This document shows positions 6,873 to 8,041 of a stretch of DNA of 8,041 nucleotides, in pieces. The number at the start of each line of letters is the position of its first letter. Within the stretch, counting starts at the first letter, position 1. Origin of the DNA: an uncultured Pseudomonadota bacterium (GTDB taxonomy: Bacteria > Pseudomonadota > Gammaproteobacteria > Methylococcales > Methylomonadaceae); NCBI GenBank assembly GCA_903931355.1, contig CAIZCB010000463.1, positions 1-8,041 of the forward strand. Reading direction: 5' to 3'. Both the position numbers and the translations under genes were made by a program. The notes beneath the pieces are model-generated. The model had not been told where the DNA came from, searched no databases, and worked only from the letters and a program-made list of their open reading frames with translations.

Positions 6873-6880
6873 GTAGCCTC

Positions 6881-7339
6881 ATGCAAGTACATCAAATTTA
6901 CCGCCAGCAAAGCTTGGCACTCACTGTCGATGAAGCTTGGCGGTTTTTTTCCTCCCCGCATTATCTCAACCAAATTACCCCTGATTTTTTCAATGTCGAA
7001 ATCAAATCAGCGGTACCCGATTCTATTTACAGCGGCTTAATGATTAGTTACCAAATGAAAGCAGTAGCTGGCTTTCCTATGGCTTGGCTGTCTGAAATCA
7101 GTCATTGCCAATATCCGAATTATTTCGTTTATCAGCAACGTGAAGGGCCTTTTAAGTTTTGGAGCCATGAGGTGCGGATTAGCGAAACGGCCACCGGCAT
7201 CAATGTTGAAGATATAGTGTTCTACACCATGCCTTTTGGTTGGCTAGGCGAGTTGATGCATGGTTTGTTAATTGGCAAAAAACTCCAAGCCATTTTTGAT
7301 ACCCGTCGCGATTATTTACAGCAAAAAATGGGGGGTTAA
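6881..7339 (+). CDS. SRPBCC (START/Bet v1-like) domain protein
   Basis: The product is a 152-residue soluble protein of the SRPBCC fold, a deep hydrophobic-pocket fold that binds lipids or other small ligands. Its own substrate is unknown. Family-like features are the opening block around residues 10-30 with VDEAWRFFSSPHYLNQITP, the central EGPFKFWSHEVR (88-99, with H96), PFGWLGELMHGLL (118-130) and the closing helix with IFDTRR (138-143). The whole length is one domain, with no signal peptide or membrane segment. The start is the ATG at 6881, preceded by AGGT six bases away. Upstream residues in the same frame (to GTG 6770) have no family resemblance. The DCC-family gene starts five bases after its stop, so the two are probably one transcript. 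This fold often sits beside DUF393 or photolyase-type genes, so a link to membrane or redox stress is possible but not shown. Confidence 0.82.
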   Translation: MQVHQIYRQQSLALTVDEAWRFFSSPHYLNQITPDFFNVEIKSAVPDSIYSGLMISYQMKAVAGFPMAWLSEISHCQYPNYFVYQQREGPFKFWSHEVRISETATGINVEDIVFYTMPFGWLGELMHGLLIGKKLQAIFDTRRDYLQQKMGG

Positions 7340-7344
7340 AGCCG

Positions 7345-7740
7345 ATGAGTAAGGTCGAGTTTGTGATGCTTTACGATGGTCAATGTCCGATTTGTCAGCG
7401 TGAAATTAATTGGTTAAGAACTAAAAACAGCCAAGGCAAATTAGGCTTGATTGATATTACTAGCGAGGGTTTTGTAGCGGAAAGCTATGGAACCAGCTTT
7501 GCTGAGTTAATGGCGGAAATTCACGGTGTTTATCCAGATGGCCGTTTGGTGAAAGGCGTTGAGGTGTTTTGTGCCAGTTATCAGGCGGTTGGTTTAGGCT
7601 GGCTGGTTGCACCTATGCAATGGCGGTTATTGCGACCGATGTTTGATTTGCTATATCGCTTGTTTGCTAAACATCGGTTACGGCTTGGACGGTTGTTGGG
7701 TGGTCGAGATTGTGACAATGGCCATTGCGGGATTGAATAA
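7345..7740 (+). CDS. DCC-family (DUF393) thiol-disulfide oxidoreductase-like protein
   Basis: This 131-residue protein carries the defining motif near its N-terminus, LYDGQCPIC (residues 9-17), with D11, C14 and C17 as the D-x-x-C-P-x-C signature. The Cys pair is thioredoxin-like and is predicted to do thiol-disulfide exchange; no substrate is known. Further parts are a GVEVFCASYQAV segment (72-83 region) and a tail with a second Cys pair, C123 and C128 (CDNGHC), near the C-terminus. The length is normal for the family. There is no signal peptide, so it is expected in the cytoplasm. It starts five bases after the SRPBCC gene stop, with a run of six G (7330-7335) as a weak ribosome site. A hairpin follows 11 bases after its stop. 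Family call is firm, biological role unknown. Confidence 0.88.
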   Translation: MSKVEFVMLYDGQCPICQREINWLRTKNSQGKLGLIDITSEGFVAESYGTSFAELMAEIHGVYPDGRLVKGVEVFCASYQAVGLGWLVAPMQWRLLRPMFDLLYRLFAKHRLRLGRLLGGRDCDNGHCGIE

Positions 7741-7751
7741 CTAGGCGCGTT

Positions 7752-7773
7752 AGCCAAAATTGATATTTTGGCT
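7752..7773 (+). terminator. Candidate terminator hairpin after the DCC gene
   Basis: AGCCAAAAT (7752-7760) and ATTTTGGCT (7765-7773) form a perfect nine-pair stem with a four-base loop TGAT, 11 bases after the stop codon. Only GTTT follows, so the T-tract is weak. Position favours a terminator or 3' processing stem. It could also lie at or near the end of the adjacent insertion sequence. Confidence 0.5.

Positions 7774-8041
<268 letters not shown>

Larger units (their letters stand above)
6568..6880. other. Spacer between dabB and the SRPBCC gene
   Basis: This 313-base stretch holds a direct repeat CAGCGCC (6596-6602 and 6617-6623), an inverted REP pair (6648-6729), and a leader hairpin (6831-6872). 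No clear intrinsic terminator with a T-run follows dabB; the REP pair could serve as the transcript 3' end. A TATAAA at 6832-6837 could be a -10 box, but no matching -35 lies at 16-18 bases. The frame that extends the next gene upstream to a GTG at 6770 crosses the hairpin and looks non-coding. Confidence 0.65.

Noticed and set aside
6770..6880. GTG-initiated 37-residue extension of the SRPBCC gene
   Set aside because: The extension is Cys/His/Lys-rich with no family match and crosses a stem-loop. A good ribosome site and ATG occur at 6871-6883.

Overview
The window looks like chromosomal DNA from a gammaproteobacterium, most plausibly a methanotroph of the Methylococcales. That placement is an inference from moderate GC, the protein style and the type of intergenic repeats; no marker gene is present to prove it. 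It holds five complete genes, one transposase tail, and two repeat-rich intergenic stretches. No rRNA, tRNA or CRISPR array was seen.

Layout. At 33-1487 on the minus strand lies an NhaD-type sodium/proton antiporter, which probably starts at a GTG rather than at the outermost TTG. A 0.6 kb divergent spacer (1488-2089) follows, packed with at least four REP-like palindromic units. Two of these form an inverted pair whose stems differ by compensatory changes. At 2090-4702 and 4699-6567 on the plus strand sits a translationally coupled pair: dabA (DUF2309 family) and dabB (NuoL/Mrp-like). This is the DAB energy-coupled inorganic carbon uptake system. A second spacer (6568-6880) carries another inverted REP pair, again with compensatory stem changes, and a hairpin abutting the next ribosome binding site. 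At 6881-7339 and 7345-7740 is a small two-gene unit: a SRPBCC-fold protein and a DCC-family (DUF393) thiol-disulfide protein, followed by a hairpin that may be a terminator. The window ends in the C-terminus of an IS110-family transposase on the minus strand, cut by the window edge.

How the genes work together. In the DAB system, DabB is thought to let a cation (H+ or Na+) flow down its gradient. DabA, a zinc protein related in its active site to beta-carbonic anhydrases, converts CO2 to trapped bicarbonate at the cytoplasmic face. All four zinc/active-site positions known from characterised DabA can be placed here (C362, D364, H539, C554). The divergent antiporter moves Na+ and H+ and could link the sodium and proton gradients used by DabB. 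That link is an inference from position only. Several residues usually conserved in NhaD appear to be replaced in this copy.

The nearest thing to a new system here is the combination dabA-dabB plus a divergent, motif-altered NhaD, together with the covarying REP pairs. No wholly unknown multi-gene system was found.
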